Shown in pieces: positions 25,430 to 34,295 of a stretch of 64,000 nucleotides of DNA. The stretch covers positions 46,470 through 110,469 of the forward strand of contig NZ_JANLNV010000012.1 of the NCBI RefSeq assembly GCF_025465935.1. Reading direction: 5' to 3'. The stretch is from Pseudomonas sp. 7P_10.2_Bac1. GTDB lineage: Bacteria > Pseudomonadota > Gammaproteobacteria > Pseudomonadales > Pseudomonadaceae. The notes under the pieces were generated by a model. That model saw only the letters and a list, made by a program, of their open reading frames with translations. It was not told the DNA's origin and did not search any database. Position 1 is the first letter of the stretch; each line of letters opens with the position of its first letter. A program made the position numbers and the translations under genes.

Positions 25430-25941
25430 CGAACGGCCGTCGATCATGAATATAGAACATCCCCTGGTCACCGGCTGCGGTGATGATCAAAGCCATCCCC
25501 GTCATGAGGCTCTAACCCTTGATGCACTTGTGCAAGTGCTGCACAAAGCATCGGTGCCTGACTTTTCAGTCGTATGAAGTAGGGCTGTTTCTTCTTCGGA
25601 TCGTCCGGATCTTCGACCTACTCGTACCATCCATCTGCCATGACCAAAGCACGGCCATTGGGCCACAGTTGTTTGAAGAATTTGCCGGTGGTGACGGTTT
25701 CTACGCGGGCGTTGATCGGATCCGGGCGTTTTCCTTTTGCCCAGAAGAGCGCCCAGCCCCAGTGCACGGGATCAATGCGTAACCCGTCTTCCACGCTATG
25801 AAGAATGCTGACCCGGGTACTGGGGGCGATGTTGTAGCGGCCAATGGGGTGGTTGTCATACCCGCTGACGATCTTTCTGTCGCTGGCCAATACATCCAGG
25901 TAATCAGCGATGCCTCGGTACTGCACAAATCGTCCGCACAT
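25430..25941 (-). pseudogene. yedK: SRAP-domain protease gene yedK, broken
   Basis: Begins MCGRFVQYRG at 25941, keeping catalytic Cys2, N37 (NIAPS) and INARVETV of the SRAP fold, which crosslinks to abasic sites in single-stranded DNA. At codon 108 the expected tryptophan after GWYE is TAG (about 25618). The frame goes on with KKKQPYFIRLKSQAPML and GLEPHDGDGF, then loses two bases. The final part (IITAAGDQGM, IHDRRP) lies in another frame. Homology stops near 25430, beside the defence operon. Divergent from umuDC, a pairing that suggests an SOS-linked role. Confidence 0.85.
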
Positions 25942-26056
25942 GGCGAGGGCCTTTAGGGCTGTAGCGACTGCAGGGAGCGTAGACGCATTAAACGGGATGT
26001 TCCTCTCGTCTAAATCTCATGCGGACGTATTGCTCGGATCGGTCCTACGCTGTTAA

Positions 26057-26072
26057 CTGTATATTCATACAG
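26057..26072 (+). promoter_or_regulatory. LexA (SOS) box of umuDC
   Basis: CTGTATATTCATACAG is a near-perfect LexA operator (CTG-N10-CAG with an A/T-rich centre), 20 bases before the umuD ATG. It places umuDC under SOS control. Confidence 0.92.
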
Positions 26073-26091
26073 TTTTTGAAAGGCGTGCGTC

Positions 26092-26520
26092 ATGAGCTTC
26101 ACACTTCTAGGTCCTCTCGTGGAGGGCGGAGTTCCTATACCGCTGTGTTTGTTCAAGATTCCGGCCGGGTTTCCGTCTCCGGCGGCGGATCATATCGAAC
26201 AGGCGATTTCTCTGGATCAAGTGCTCAACGTGCGTGCGCCGCATGTTTATCTGGCGTCTATTGATGGCGACAGCATGCAGGGGATCGGGATTTTTTCCGG
26301 GGATTTGGCGGTGATCGATCGCTCGATCGAGCCCATCCATGGCCACATTGTGGTGGCGCTGCTCAACAACGACCCTATCTGCAAGCGTCTTTGTATACGA
26401 GGCAAAGACATCATCCTCAAGTCAGAGAACCCCAAATACCCGGACCGGCACGTGATGGAAGGGGATGATCTGTCGATCTGGGGTGTGATTACACACAGCG
26501 TGCGCAGCCATGGTCGCTAA
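26092..26520 (+). CDS. umuD: UmuD/RulA-type S24 peptidase, DNA polymerase V subunit
   Basis: A 142-residue LexA-superfamily protein. Self-cleavage site A25-G26 (PAGFPSP), catalytic S61 (DGDSMQGIG) and lysine K98 (ICKRL). After RecA-stimulated cleavage the product UmuD' forms polymerase V with UmuC for error-prone lesion bypass. The gene overlaps umuC by 11 bases and has a LexA box upstream. The full-length family size and active-site residues are intact. Confidence 0.95.
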   Translation: MSFTLLGPLVEGGVPIPLCLFKIPAGFPSPAADHIEQAISLDQVLNVRAPHVYLASIDGDSMQGIGIFSGDLAVIDRSIEPIHGHIVVALLNNDPICKRLCIRGKDIILKSENPKYPDRHVMEGDDLSIWGVITHSVRSHGR

Positions 26521-27790
26521 GCCCAGCCCGGTGTTTGCGCTGATCGACTGCAACAGTTTCTATGCCAGTTGTGAGCGGGTGTTCAGGCCGGATTTGGCCA
26601 AAGTGCCTATCGTGGTGCTCAGCAATAACGATGGCTGTGTGATCGCCCGCAGTTATGACGCCAAGCCGTTTGTGAAAATGGGCGAGCCATATTTTCAGGT
26701 CAAGCAGCGCCTTGAGCAGCACGGTATCGTCGCGTTTTCCTCGAACTATGCGCTGTATGGCGACATGAGCGAGCGGGTCATGAGCCTGATTGAGTCGATG
26801 GTGCCAGCGGTGGAGGTGTACAGCATCGATGAGTCGTTCGCGGATTTTACGGGCCTTGCGGATGCCTCTGCGATGGGGCGAATGTTGCGTTCCAGGGTTC
26901 TGAAGTGCACGGGTATTCCTGTCGGGGTGGGGATCGGGCCAACCAAAACCTTGGCTAAACTGGCCAATCACACGGCCAAGCGCCTGCAGGCGCACACCGG
27001 TGGGGTGGTCAATCTGTGCGGGGATGTTGAGCGTGCCTGGACGCTGCGCAATACCGCCGTGTCTGAAGTGTGGGGAGTAGGGCGGCGCATGACCGCGCAC
27101 CTTGACAGCATGGGCATCAAAACCGCGATGGACCTGGCCAAGGCTGACCCGTGGACATTGCGCAAAAAATTCAGCGTGGTGATTGAGAAAACCGCTCGCG
27201 AATTGGCCGGCACGCCCTGCCTGGAACTCGATGAGCCGGACCCTCCCAAGCAGGAAATCTGTTGCAGCCGCATGTTCGGCAAAAGGCTGACAGAACTGGT
27301 GCCGATCAAAGAGGCCGTGGCCACGTACATGATGCGCGCCTCGGAAAAGCTTCGCGCGCAAAAATCCTACTGCAAGAAAGTCAGGGTCAGCATTCGTACT
27401 GGCATGTTCAATCCGGATGAGGCGAAGTACGCCAAAGGCGTGATAGTGACACTGCCGTACCCGACCGATGATGTGCGCTTGTTGACCAAGGCTGCGGTCG
27501 AAGCGCTGACCCATGTTTTTCAGCCTGGGTTCAAATACAGCAAAGCTGAAGTGTTGCTGATGGATCTACGCCAACCGGGCGAATTCTCGGATGATCTGTT
27601 TGCGGTCAATCAGCCGGCCGAGGCGACCAGGGTGATGGCCGTTCTGGATCAAATCAATGCGCGCTGGGGCAGGGGCACGCTGCGTGCGGCAAGCGTACCC
27701 AGTCACCCGGACTGGGGCATGCGCAGGGAAATGATGAGTCAAAGCTATACGACCCGGCTGGATCAGTTGTGGCGACTGTCGTGTCATTAG
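26510..27790 (+). CDS. umuC: UmuC/RulB-type Y-family DNA polymerase
   Basis: A 426-residue translesion polymerase catalytic subunit. It starts VFALIDCNSFYASCERVF, with the metal-binding aspartate of the Y-family palm. YSIDESFADFTG carries the second acidic pair, followed by the helix-hairpin-helix segment VWGVGRRMTAHLDSMGI and the little-finger domain to MDLRQPGEF. Coupled to umuD. Its stop codon lies inside a perfect 18-base inverted repeat. Two degraded scraps of the same gene lie at 1.6 kb and 15.7 kb. Confidence 0.95.
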   Translation: MVAKPSPVFALIDCNSFYASCERVFRPDLAKVPIVVLSNNDGCVIARSYDAKPFVKMGEPYFQVKQRLEQHGIVAFSSNYALYGDMSERVMSLIESMVPAVEVYSIDESFADFTGLADASAMGRMLRSRVLKCTGIPVGVGIGPTKTLAKLANHTAKRLQAHTGGVVNLCGDVERAWTLRNTAVSEVWGVGRRMTAHLDSMGIKTAMDLAKADPWTLRKKFSVVIEKTARELAGTPCLELDEPDPPKQEICCSRMFGKRLTELVPIKEAVATYMMRASEKLRAQKSYCKKVRVSIRTGMFNPDEAKYAKGVIVTLPYPTDDVRLLTKAAVEALTHVFQPGFKYSKAEVLLMDLRQPGEFSDDLFAVNQPAEATRVMAVLDQINARWGRGTLRAASVPSHPDWGMRREMMSQSYTTRLDQLWRLSCH

Positions 27791-27841
27791 CCGTAAGTAC
27801 TTGCAGTCGAAAACGGCCATGAGTGCAAGTACTTACGGCTA
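27788..27841. terminator. Perfect 18-bp inverted repeat at the umuC end
   Basis: TAGCCGTAAGTACTTGCA at 27788-27805 is repeated in inverse at 27824-27841 with an 18-base loop. There is no T run. It lies between convergent genes and includes the umuC stop, so a bidirectional hairpin terminator is likely. Confidence 0.6.
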
Positions 27842-27850
27842 GCGGTGAAG

Positions 27851-29914
27851 CTAGGGCATGATCGTAAAATCGCCGGGCGAAACGGCAAAGAAAATATTGC
27901 CATCGCAACGAGCCCGTACCCGCGCCTGTGTGGTGCCCTCAGGTAAGACCGGCACCTCGACCGTGGCATTGCCGTTGTTGGGCACCGATGCCGCCAACGG
28001 TGTAGGCAGAAAGTGATGGCCGCCATCCACGGACAGATCCAAAGTGACAGTGCTGCAATTAATCGGCGCCGCCGCCGTTGCGGCGACCTGCCAACGTACG
28101 GATTCCCTCTGGCCCTGTACCCATCGCGCAACACCCTGAGGCTGCAGCACCGAGAAAGGCAGGCCGGTATCGACCACACGAACCTTGGTATCGGCGTTAT
28201 CGGTGCGGCCTCGCTGGTCACGCACGGTCAGGCGAAAGTGCAAGTCCCGGTTGGTCTGCGGGTAGGCTTCGCCCGGCCCCAAGGGTTGCTCGCCGAGGAT
28301 CACCTCCAGCCTTGGGAAACTGCGTTGGCTGCTCGACTGCGGCGCATAGCTGCGAAAAATTGGCCGACGCCCGTCGTCCTGCAGCGTCCCCAGTTGCACG
28401 CTACCAGCATCCATTTGCTCCCAGGTGTATCGCAGGTGCGTGCCCACGGCAGCATGGGCGACATGTGCGTCCAGCAGGAACGGGGTGCGCGCGGGGATCG
28501 TCGGTGCCGATGGCATTGACGTCAGGTCGATCCATGGGGCCGGTCCGGGATAGAGGCGCCCGACCGCGCACTGGCCACCCCGTGATCCCAGCCAGCTATT
28601 GATCTGCGCCAGGTTGGCAGCATGGAAATACGCATCGCCGAGGTTCTGCAGTTGGTGGCCTGGATCATTGCACTGCGTCGAGGCATAGCTCATGACCGTC
28701 GAGCCACTGCCTGGCTCGTAGGCGAACTCCTCGCGCGCAGCAGGATTAGCTTCTCGACTGCAACCGTTGTTTGTATGCCAGGCACCGAACTGGTGGCCCA
28801 GTTCGTGCGAGGTTATTGATATGGCCACGGGGTCGTGTACCGGGTCTGGGTGGATTGTCCATCCCGCCCCTTTGTCATTTCCGATAGGTTCATCTGCAGC
28901 AGCGATCACGCAGCTATTGCCTGTTGCTCCGGCCCCGCCGATCCCGCCTTCGAACAATTGCGAGGCAAGCAGCAGGTGGCCGACATCGTAGCCCTCCTGG
29001 CCCAGTTCGCGTCGCAGCATTTCGACATTTGTACGGAACAATGCCTGGTCAAACCCGGCTTGGCGGAGCGCAAAGATCGATTCGAACGGATCGTTGGCCG
29101 TATCGGTCAAAACCAGGCGGTCACTGGCCTCAACCAGCGTGAAATGGACGCCGAGATCGGTTTCGTAGATTTGGTTGGTCTGGTTGATCGTGCGCATCAC
29201 ACCGAACAGGCCATCCTCGATGCGCCCACCGAACAAGGCTGTATAGGTGCTACTGGCCACGACCGCGATACGAAAATTATGGCGCATACCGTCTGCCATA
29301 GTTCCTGGTATCGGTGAGCGATCGTCTTGCCCTTTCGCTGACGCCTGCCTTGCCGGGATCGGTTGTGCCTGGTTGGGTGCGGTCTCCACTCGGGCTCGTA
29401 CTACCCGGTAAAGCAAAGATGAGGGTGCCTTGGGGTCTGGCTCGATCGACCAGTAGTGGCCATCGTCCCAGACCTTGGCACTGAACTTGTTGCTGGACAG
29501 GTCCAATCGGACCTGCCGTCCGGCAGTATCTTCACCGCGCAAACTGTGCAACTGCGGATACCGGCGCGCCAAGCCAGGCGGCAACGTTGCAGCATTGTGC
29601 ACACGGAACTCGCTCCAACGCCCTTCTTCAGGTAGAGGCAATGACAGCAACAGCCCTGGGGGCGCCGCTGCCCCCGGCTCTGGCAATGCCCGTAGGTAAG
29701 ACTGCAGACGGGCAAGATCCAGGCGGTACAGCAGTGGCCCGCCCAAGGTCGGCTCGGATTGCCATACTGAAGGCGCGATTTCAGGTTTTTCCATCATCGA
29801 GCACGAACTACAGCCAGCGATCATCGCCAATAACAGCCATCGCCATCCACGTACAGCCGGTCTGAAACCTGCACTGTGCATCTTCACTCCGCGCACATTG
29901 TGTATCTCACTCAT
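27851..29914 (-). CDS. M12-type (reprolysin-like) zinc metalloprotease lipoprotein
   Basis: A 687-residue exported protein. The N-terminus has a hydrophobic stretch (WRWLLLAMIAGC) with a lipobox ending at C35, so outer-membrane anchoring is expected. The catalytic zinc site is SHELGHQFGAWH (H370, E371, H374, H380) with the downstream Met-turn VMSYAS, the metzincin signature. The pro-region covers about 40-200. The C-terminal 200 residues look like beta-sandwich domains. ATG 29881 is an alternative start with its own GGAG. It stands alone and probably cleaves extracellular or envelope proteins. Confidence 0.82.
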   Translation of the reverse strand: MSEIHNVRGVKMHSAGFRPAVRGWRWLLLAMIAGCSSCSMMEKPEIAPSVWQSEPTLGGPLLYRLDLARLQSYLRALPEPGAAAPPGLLLSLPLPEEGRWSEFRVHNAATLPPGLARRYPQLHSLRGEDTAGRQVRLDLSSNKFSAKVWDDGHYWSIEPDPKAPSSLLYRVVRARVETAPNQAQPIPARQASAKGQDDRSPIPGTMADGMRHNFRIAVVASSTYTALFGGRIEDGLFGVMRTINQTNQIYETDLGVHFTLVEASDRLVLTDTANDPFESIFALRQAGFDQALFRTNVEMLRRELGQEGYDVGHLLLASQLFEGGIGGAGATGNSCVIAAADEPIGNDKGAGWTIHPDPVHDPVAISITSHELGHQFGAWHTNNGCSREANPAAREEFAYEPGSGSTVMSYASTQCNDPGHQLQNLGDAYFHAANLAQINSWLGSRGGQCAVGRLYPGPAPWIDLTSMPSAPTIPARTPFLLDAHVAHAAVGTHLRYTWEQMDAGSVQLGTLQDDGRRPIFRSYAPQSSSQRSFPRLEVILGEQPLGPGEAYPQTNRDLHFRLTVRDQRGRTDNADTKVRVVDTGLPFSVLQPQGVARWVQGQRESVRWQVAATAAAPINCSTVTLDLSVDGGHHFLPTPLAASVPNNGNATVEVPVLPEGTTQARVRARCDGNIFFAVSPGDFTIMP

Positions 29915-30478
29915 TACGGACGGCCTCCAGTCTCAGGAAGAGCGGTGTCCGCCGGTCCAATTCATCACTGATCCGTGCACCCGCAATGCCCTCGACAAAT
30001 GTCCAAGCAGTTATCGCCCTCGGCCACGCGGCTTTTTTTCGGTCTGCGCGGCCGTTTCGGTGGCGACCATAGCCTTCCTCCGTCGGTTGAGTTCTACCGT
30101 GAGTCAGATTCAGATTTGGCCCACTGCAATGCCGGTACATTCCGCACGTAGGCGTTCAATATTCACGCGTTGAACGTGTGGGAGCCGCAAAGGAGCCATC
30201 GAGCAAGCACAAAACGCGGGTTGATGAGTTTGGTTAAACGCCTGGATAAAGCCTTATGCAGCGATCAAGTCGCGGTGGATGTGACGGCCACGACCAAACT
30301 TGAAGCAGTTCGATGAGTCCAACAGCTTGCGCAAAACGTTGCCCAGTGAGCACCAGAGTTGTTGAAATCGCCGCAATTGTCCCGGACGGTGTTTCTATTG
30401 TGGCTGACGGTCATGCAATAGGTATTAACGAAGAACCCTGTCCTAATAGCGTTTTACTAATCTACAGGCCCCTGTTTG
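29915..30478. other. Gene-poor stretch
   Basis: About 560 bases with no supportable gene. A short minus-strand frame starting near 30074 (MVATETAAQTEKKPRGRG) stops after 18 codons. It could be a relic. Confidence 0.4.
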
Positions 30479-31540
30479 ATGATCCGACTGCCCCTCATAC
30501 TCCTGATGGCTGCTGGCATTTCCAGCGTGAACGCCGCCGAAGATGTCCCTTTGGAGCGCTCTATCAAGGACTGGACTATTGGCTGTGATAACACGCGTGA
30601 TTGCACGGCAATCGGTGCTGTGCCTGAGCGCGACGATGTCGGCATCTCGACGTTCAGCCTGCGTGTCACGCGTGAAGCCGGCCCGCAGGGAGATTTGCGG
30701 GTAGGGGTGTTCAGCTTCAACGCGCCTCTTGGTCAGCCGACGCTTGATGGCAAGCCGCTGAAAAATCCATTTGGGCCTGGCGCACTTAAAGATGACGAGG
30801 TCCCGGAGGTTTTTGCTCTAACCGGAGAGAAAGCCGACGCCTTGATTGCGGAGTTACGTAACGGGCAGGAGTTGAGGTTACCTTTCAAGGGCGGCACTTC
30901 GGTGGCCTCACTGAGCGGTATGAGCGCGGCGCTTTTGTTGATCGACTCGGTTCAGGGGCGGGTTGGCACCCAGGACGCGCTGATCTCGAAGGGGCAAATG
31001 CCTGGCAGCAGTGTGCCGCAACCGCCTGCCGCGCCGGTATTGCCGAGCTGGCAAGCGCCCGCACCTCTCACCGCAGAGAAAGCCAAAGCGGTCGCAGACG
31101 CCGTGATGGTTGCAACGCGTAAGGATTGGGAGAAGGACTTGGATGAAAGCAGTGCGCCAAAAGCACAAGCCTTTGCCTTGAGCGCAGATCAAGCGCTGGT
31201 GATTATTGAGACGAGCTGCGCGGCTTATAACTGCTCTTACAGTCTTTATCAGGCGCCCTTGGACCATCCTGAGCAAGCACACGCTGCATTGATGGCCGAG
31301 GTGCCACACCTACCGGACTTGAAACCCCTGGGTGACATCACTTTTGACCAGGCCACGGGTGAGCTGAACAGTTATGCGCTGGCGATGAGCATGGGAGGCT
31401 GTGGCACTTCGTTGAGCTGGCGCTTCGATGGCAAGGCGTTTGCGCTGAAGCATGCAGCCGAAATGAATGTTTGCATGGGGCTGGATCCAGTTTACTGGCC
31501 GGTCCTGTGGCGCACTCAATCAACTCGCCAAGGGCAGTGA
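30479..31540 (+). CDS. DUF1176 domain periplasmic protein
   Basis: Start at ATG 30479 (MIRLPLILLMAAGISSVNAAED), a cleavable signal peptide. 353 residues. DUF1176 features: WTIGCDNTRDCTAIG near residue 38, a middle region rich in alanine and proline, and CAAYNCSYSLYQ and GGCGTSLSWRFDG, with several conserved cysteines that may form disulfides. The family is found in the periplasm of proteobacteria with no known activity. It is alone and ends in a hairpin shared with the convergent operon. Confidence 0.85.
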   Translation: MIRLPLILLMAAGISSVNAAEDVPLERSIKDWTIGCDNTRDCTAIGAVPERDDVGISTFSLRVTREAGPQGDLRVGVFSFNAPLGQPTLDGKPLKNPFGPGALKDDEVPEVFALTGEKADALIAELRNGQELRLPFKGGTSVASLSGMSAALLLIDSVQGRVGTQDALISKGQMPGSSVPQPPAAPVLPSWQAPAPLTAEKAKAVADAVMVATRKDWEKDLDESSAPKAQAFALSADQALVIIETSCAAYNCSYSLYQAPLDHPEQAHAALMAEVPHLPDLKPLGDITFDQATGELNSYALAMSMGGCGTSLSWRFDGKAFALKHAAEMNVCMGLDPVYWPVLWRTQSTRQGQ

Positions 31541-31553
31541 AACCACGCCTTGT

Positions 31554-31596
31554 CAACCCGATACTTGTCGCACGGCGGGCGGCAAGTATCGGGTTG
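31554..31596. terminator. Bidirectional hairpin between convergent genes
   Basis: CAACCCGATACTTG at 31554-31567 and its exact inverse at 31583-31596 (14 bp, 15-base loop). It sits just before the stop of the minus-strand gene at 31617. Confidence 0.6.
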
Positions 31597-31616
31597 CAGC
31601 GTCAGTACCGCTAAGC

Positions 31617-32273
31617 TCAGGAAGCCTTCAACGTACGCAACTCAGCCTCTACACGTGCTGCGGTGCAATAAGTTTGCAGCATGCCCAGCAGCTGTTCAGC
31701 GGTGAGGGTTTTTCCGTCCAGTTCAAGTCCGGCCAATACCAGACGTATCTGAGGGGCTTTCGCGCGCTTGATCTTGATGCGTGGCATCAGAGGGCCCAGG
31801 GTGTTGTGGAAACCGGGCAGTGGCGCGCCCTCACGCAATGTCAGTGTGATCCAGAGATTGACGCGGTCTTTTTTGATGAGGATGTCTTCAACATCCACCA
31901 GGTCGATTTCTGCATCAAGGTTGCGAAACCACAAGCGGGTATGCGTCAGGCGCATCAGGAGTTCTTCACCGGCCCGACGGTGCAGCCACACCCCGCTGAT
32001 CAAGATCAGCCCCACGATGACAAAGATGCCTGCCATCAAACCGCCCGAGCCATCCCATGCGACCCCCGCAGCCAACAGGAACATGAAGACAGAGAGGTAG
32101 GCCAAGGTGCGGCGCACCTTGCGTGGGTAGGCGAGTTCGGTGACTGCCGGCACTTCGGCCAGCCATGCTTCGCGTTCTTGAATGGCAGACTGCAGCTGAT
32201 CGCCGGTGTGCTGATTGAAGTCCTCGGTGAGAGACTGGGCCAGACTGGCAAGTGGATCATCGGGGTGGTTCAT
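31617..32273 (-). CDS. Membrane protein of the M48 protease operon, unknown family
   Basis: A 218-residue protein with a soluble N-terminal helix region, two adjacent transmembrane helices (LAYLSVFMFLLAAGVAW and LMAGIFVIVGLILISGVWL) and a C-terminal cytoplasmic domain of about 110 residues. It overlaps the M48 protease gene by four bases and is the third gene of that operon. I do not recognise the family. Coupling suggests it partners or regulates the protease. Confidence 0.65.
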   Translation of the reverse strand: MNHPDDPLASLAQSLTEDFNQHTGDQLQSAIQEREAWLAEVPAVTELAYPRKVRRTLAYLSVFMFLLAAGVAWDGSGGLMAGIFVIVGLILISGVWLHRRAGEELLMRLTHTRLWFRNLDAEIDLVDVEDILIKKDRVNLWITLTLREGAPLPGFHNTLGPLMPRIKIKRAKAPQIRLVLAGLELDGKTLTAEQLLGMLQTYCTAARVEAELRTLKAS

Positions 32274-33742
32274 GCCGGTACTCCATTTTGGGGGGCATCT
32301 GCAGGCGACTGCGGGTCATTTGTGAGTTGGCTGAACCACTGGCGGTCATGTGGAGTGGGCGCCCGCGTGGCCTGGGCCAGCAACTGCTCATCGATGGTCA
32401 CGTTCAATTGTTGCAGGCGCACGGCAGTCGGGGGATGGGTATCGAACGGATGAGCGATGGCGTGGTTCATCACTGCTTCGTTCACGATCACCGGCGCTTG
32501 GCGAAGGTGTTCGGCCAAGGCCTGGATCAAGTTGGTGTGACTGCGTTGACCGAGCAACGTGTTGACTTCGGCATCAAGGGCGATGACGCGCAACAGAGCC
32601 TGGCAAAAGAGCCGGTTACCGCAAATCTGTGCACCGGCCTGATCCGCCACCAGCTCCTGCACACGGCTCCAGTGGTGTACGGCTACCTGGAAGTGATGCA
32701 GAAAGCGCCCCGTCATCCAGATCGCAGGACGCTCGATCAAGTATGGGTCGTCTTCCCCGGCACTGATAGTCAGGAAATGCATGTACATCAAGCTGAACAG
32801 CGCCGAGGATTCACTGCCGCGCTCGGTGTCCCGGCTGCTGAAGTGGCCCAGCTCATGGCCAATAATCGAGGCGGTTTCTTCCTGGCTCATGGTCGAGAGG
32901 AAGGTCAGCGGAAGATAAAGCGTGCGGCCTGTCAGCAACTCCCCAGAGGGTTGCAGGGCCACGGGGACACTGGTCACGAAAAACGATTGATCAATACCAA
33001 TGACAATGTGGTCGGGTATCGGGGCGCCGGTAACGGCGGCGAGTTTCTCGATCCACTGCCACAGGGCGGGAGCATTGGCCCGGGTAAGAGTACGCCCCAG
33101 AAACGCAGATGTCGGCGCATCCAGTGCCTGCCATTGTTTACGCAGGCGGCCGATCAACAATATGCCCATGTACAGCATCGTCAACATGGGCACCGTGATC
33201 AGCAGCACTACCCAGCCGTTGTTACTGGCGTGACTCCAGCCCCAGCTGATCTCATAAAACAGGACCATTGCCACTGACCCCGTCAGCAATGCGGTGTAGG
33301 TCGCCAGCCATTGGCCCAGCGATCGCCAGCTCTGGAGCAGGCGATCGTGAAGATAGTCCAGCGAACGCAGGGCCCGCAAAGCATCCAGGCGCAGCTTTAT
33401 CCAGGTAGCAACACCGACCAGTATGGCGGCGACGGCCAGCCAATAACCGAGAAACGCCAGGACCTGACGCAGGTGCTCCGAGCCTGTATCGGCATCGGCC
33501 TGAGCGACTTCACGCTGCAAGTATTTACGCAGGCTGTCGTCCGACATGGGAGGCGTTGTGAGCCATTGTTTGGGCAGTTGCTGCCTTAATTCATCGCTGG
33601 GGCTGGCCATCCATTGGCGCATGACGTGTGCTTCTTCCAGCGCGCTGTTGGCACGCCAGCTCTGAACGCTAGTCCAGCCCATCAGGACTAGCGGCAGCAC
33701 AAACATCATCAAACCCCATGACCATCTTCTCAACAGGCTCAT
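32270..33742 (-). CDS. M48 family membrane metalloprotease
   Basis: A 490-residue protein with an N-terminal helix, a transmembrane block at about 95-115, 150-165 and 178-198, then a peptidase domain with the zinc motif HELGH (296-300). SAIEDPYLIERPAIWMTGRFLHH-like features and QELVADQAGAQICG downstream supply the third ligand region of M48 enzymes. HtpX-like housekeeping of membrane proteins is the family theme. Unlike HtpX it is longer and sits in an operon with two unknown proteins. Confidence 0.82.
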   Translation of the reverse strand: MSLLRRWSWGLMMFVLPLVLMGWTSVQSWRANSALEEAHVMRQWMASPSDELRQQLPKQWLTTPPMSDDSLRKYLQREVAQADADTGSEHLRQVLAFLGYWLAVAAILVGVATWIKLRLDALRALRSLDYLHDRLLQSWRSLGQWLATYTALLTGSVAMVLFYEISWGWSHASNNGWVVLLITVPMLTMLYMGILLIGRLRKQWQALDAPTSAFLGRTLTRANAPALWQWIEKLAAVTGAPIPDHIVIGIDQSFFVTSVPVALQPSGELLTGRTLYLPLTFLSTMSQEETASIIGHELGHFSSRDTERGSESSALFSLMYMHFLTISAGEDDPYLIERPAIWMTGRFLHHFQVAVHHWSRVQELVADQAGAQICGNRLFCQALLRVIALDAEVNTLLGQRSHTNLIQALAEHLRQAPVIVNEAVMNHAIAHPFDTHPPTAVRLQQLNVTIDEQLLAQATRAPTPHDRQWFSQLTNDPQSPADAPQNGVPA

Positions 33743-33745
33743 GGG

Positions 33746-34174
33746 TCAGTTCGCCTGGAGATAATCTGTGAGGAACGCTTGTGCATTACCCTGGCTCGAC
33801 AGGGCCTCGTTATAGTAGACAGCCAGCGCTTTCGTTTCGCCCGGCAAGTACAGCTCACCCCAGCCGTTACGCACGATCAGCACGACGAATTTCTGTCCGT
33901 CTACCGTGGTGGAATAACGCGTGTCCTTGCTAGTCTTCTCGACAGCCATCTTCTGAATCTTCATGTTCCAGTCGTGGTCAGCACCTTCGACTTGCACCAG
34001 TGCCTGGTTATCGGCGCGCGCACCGATACGCAGTGTCCAGACTTTCACGCCTTCCTCACCCGAATACGCAGCCACCTTATCGGCTACTTCCGGGCGTTCT
34101 TGTGCGTGGACATTGCCCGTCATGACAGCCAGTGCCATGCCTAGCACGGCAGCCCATTTGCGATAAATCAGCAT
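33746..34174 (-). CDS. Small exported protein of unknown function
   Basis: A 142-residue protein with a signal peptide (MLIYRKWAAVLGMALAVMTGNVHAQ). The mature part is about 117 residues of mainly beta pattern (VWTLRIGARADNQALVQVEG, KFVVLIVRNGWGELYLPG). First gene of the three-gene unit with the M48 protease, three bases apart, so it may be delivered to or monitored by the protease. Family not recognised. Confidence 0.65.
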   Translation of the reverse strand: MLIYRKWAAVLGMALAVMTGNVHAQERPEVADKVAAYSGEEGVKVWTLRIGARADNQALVQVEGADHDWNMKIQKMAVEKTSKDTRYSTTVDGQKFVVLIVRNGWGELYLPGETKALAVYYNEALSSQGNAQAFLTDYLQAN

Positions 34175-34295
34175 TCTCAGGTTCCTTGAATTTTACGGCC
34201 GACCATTGAAATTCACCCTTGGCGATCTGCCAACCGTGCAGGCCGTTGCGCACAACAAAGAGACAGTGGTTCACAATGACGGGTGACGGAGTAAA

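Noticed and set aside
25296..25505. A longer N-terminus of the defence nuclease, beginning at 25505
   Set aside because: This part encodes the frameshifted end of yedK (IITAAGDQGM, IHDRRP). The nuclease has a better start at 25295 with a ribosome site.
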